Below, in pieces: positions 62,300 to 63,146 of a DNA stretch of 63,146 bases (within the stretch, counting starts at the first letter, position 1; each line of letters begins with the position of its first letter). The DNA lies in NCBI RefSeq assembly GCF_001667145.1, contig NZ_LZIF01000053.1, positions 1-63,146 on the forward strand, given 5' to 3'. The notes under the pieces are model-generated. The model saw only the letters and a program-made list of their open reading frames with translations. It was not told the DNA's origin and did no database searches. A program made the position numbers and the translations under genes. The stretch is from Mycobacterium sp. 852002-51971_SCH5477799-a. GTDB taxonomy: Bacteria > Actinomycetota > Actinomycetes > Mycobacteriales > Mycobacteriaceae.

Positions 62300-63146
62300 T
62301 CAACTACTACCGGGCGTTGCTCTGGTAGGCCACCTTCTGATCATTGGCCGCGGCACCTCCGGCGCATCGCGGGCCCAGCGGCCGCGTCCGACCGCGATCT
62401 CGCCGCCCTCTCCGGTCACGGACCGGTCGCGCAACCTCGTCAACCACCGCGGAGCCCACCACGTCCAGTGGCCAAGCAAGTGAATGAAGGCCGGCACCAG
62501 GACCATCCGCACCAAGGTGGCGTCGACGAGCACACCGAGCGTCAGACCCAGGCCCAGCATTCGCATGAACGACACATGCGCGGGGATCAACGCCGCAAAC
62601 GAGATCGACATCACCAGGGCGGCGGTGGTGACGACCCGCCCGATGCCGGCGATGCCCAGCGCAGTGCTCTCGTCGGTGGCGTGACGCGCCTCGGCCGCGG
62701 TCGCTGGCGCGTCACGGATGGCTTGCGAGGCCAGCCAGTACTCGTGAATGCGCGAGACCAGGAACACCTCGTAGTCCATAGCCAGCCCAAAAGCGATGCA
62801 GAACAACAACACTGGAATGTTCGCGTTCAACGTCCCATTGGGCGTGGTGCCCAGTGCGCCCAGGTGACCGTCCTGGAAGATCCACACCATCGCGCCGAAT
62901 GCCGCCGTCAGTGACAGCACGTTGCACACCAGTGCCTGCAGCGGCAGCACCGCGCTGCCGGTGAGCAAGAACAGCAGCGCGAAGGTGATAAGCGCGATCA
63001 GCACGAACACGAGCGGCAGTCGCGTGGTGATCGCGTCGACGCTGTCGCGGTTGATCTGCGCCAGCCCGGTCATCTCCACAGCCCGCCCCGCCGGCCCACC
63101 GACCTGATGCAGTCGGTCGAGCTGGATGTTCGATGCCCGCGAATAC
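62300..63146 (-). CDS. MMPL-family RND transporter, C-terminal part (5' end outside window)
   Basis: The open frame continues through the window edge at 63146, so only the C-terminal 281 residues are seen. They contain the second MMPL domain: helices with FCIAFGLAMDYEVFLVSRIHEYW (the DYEVF motif for proton relay), LIPAHVSFMRMLGLGLTLGVLVDATLVRM and a short basic cytoplasmic tail. This resembles MmpL/YdfJ-type transporters; many are paired with MmpS but the 5' partner is not in view. No upstream start can be chosen. Confidence 0.88.
   Translation of the reverse strand, partial: YSRASNIQLDRLHQVGGPAGRAVEMTGLAQINRDSVDAITTRLPLVFVLIALITFALLFLLTGSAVLPLQALVCNVLSLTAAFGAMVWIFQDGHLGALGTTPNGTLNANIPVLLFCIAFGLAMDYEVFLVSRIHEYWLASQAIRDAPATAAEARHATDESTALGIAGIGRVVTTAALVMSISFAALIPAHVSFMRMLGLGLTLGVLVDATLVRMVLVPAFIHLLGHWTWWAPRWLTRLRDRSVTGEGGEIAVGRGRWARDAPEVPRPMIRRWPTRATPGSS

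Overview
The window is a 63 kb, high-GC chromosomal segment of a Mycobacterium, most likely a slow-growing non-tuberculous species. Gene content and order follow the M. tuberculosis stretch from Rv2450c (rpfE) to Rv2518c (ldtB) almost one for one. Lineage markers include rpfE, cmrA (mycolate reductase), ldtB, a mycothiol-dependent DsbA-like protein, a WS/DGAT acyltransferase, lipP and lipQ, and an MmpS-like protein. I see no PE/PPE gene, insertion sequence, intact prophage or CRISPR array. Assignments rest on motifs and remembered homologues; no database search was run.

Layout. (1) 1-4937: 5' end of rpfE, a roughly 1 kb non-coding stretch, then mobA-korB-korA. (2) 5158-11734: an MFS transporter and the proteostasis block clpX, clpP2, clpP1 and tig, with divergent mmuM between. 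(3) 11813-13745: tRNA-Pro, tRNA-Gly, lipP and a small Gly/Trp/Pro-repeat exported protein. (4) 13856-19949: a Nei/Fpg DNA glycosylase, rpiB, the DsbA-like protein, pepN, a DUF5130/CtaJ pair and an HNH nuclease. (5) 20096-24337: glbO, an alpha-glucosidase, an FAD oxidoreductase and a thioesterase pair. (6) 24334-33669: the large NAD-glutamate dehydrogenase gdh, ettA, ssbB and a CopD/CtaG fusion. (7) 33697-40740: a glycerolipid block (plsB2, plsC, WS/DGAT) and lipQ. (8) 40927-43180: tRNA-Arg, a small accessory islet with an orphan gene, and echA14. (9) 43220-53784: a branched-chain amino-acid block under the TetR regulator bkaR. (10) 53848-63146: an MmpS-like protein, MFS, cmrA, a HerA-like ATPase, orn, tRNA-His, an orphan gene, ldtB, a DMT transporter and a truncated MMPL transporter.

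How genes work together. Region 9 encodes a nearly complete leucine route: the BkdABC branched-chain keto-acid dehydrogenase, FadE19 (isovaleryl-CoA dehydrogenase), AccA1/AccD1 (methylcrotonyl-CoA carboxylase), a MaoC hydratase and a CitE-family lyase giving acetyl-CoA and acetoacetate. Two palindromic operators lie between accD1 and bkaR. KorAB and Gdh both act at the 2-oxoglutarate node. ClpX, ClpP1/ClpP2 and trigger factor form the protein folding and degradation machine. Many genes are coupled by 4-nt start/stop overlaps. Several others (mmuM, pepN, cmrA, the 54.6 kb MFS gene, orn) have a TANNNT -10 box 6-7 nt before the start codon, as expected for leaderless mRNAs.

I found no convincing wholly new multi-gene system. 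The most unusual items are a 66-bp palindromic element that supplies the 3' end of mmuM, the Lys/Ala/Pro tail on PlsC, active-site or metal-site substitutions in the DsbA-like and Nei proteins, a structured leader before bkdA, and the orphan genes next to tRNA-Arg and tRNA-His.
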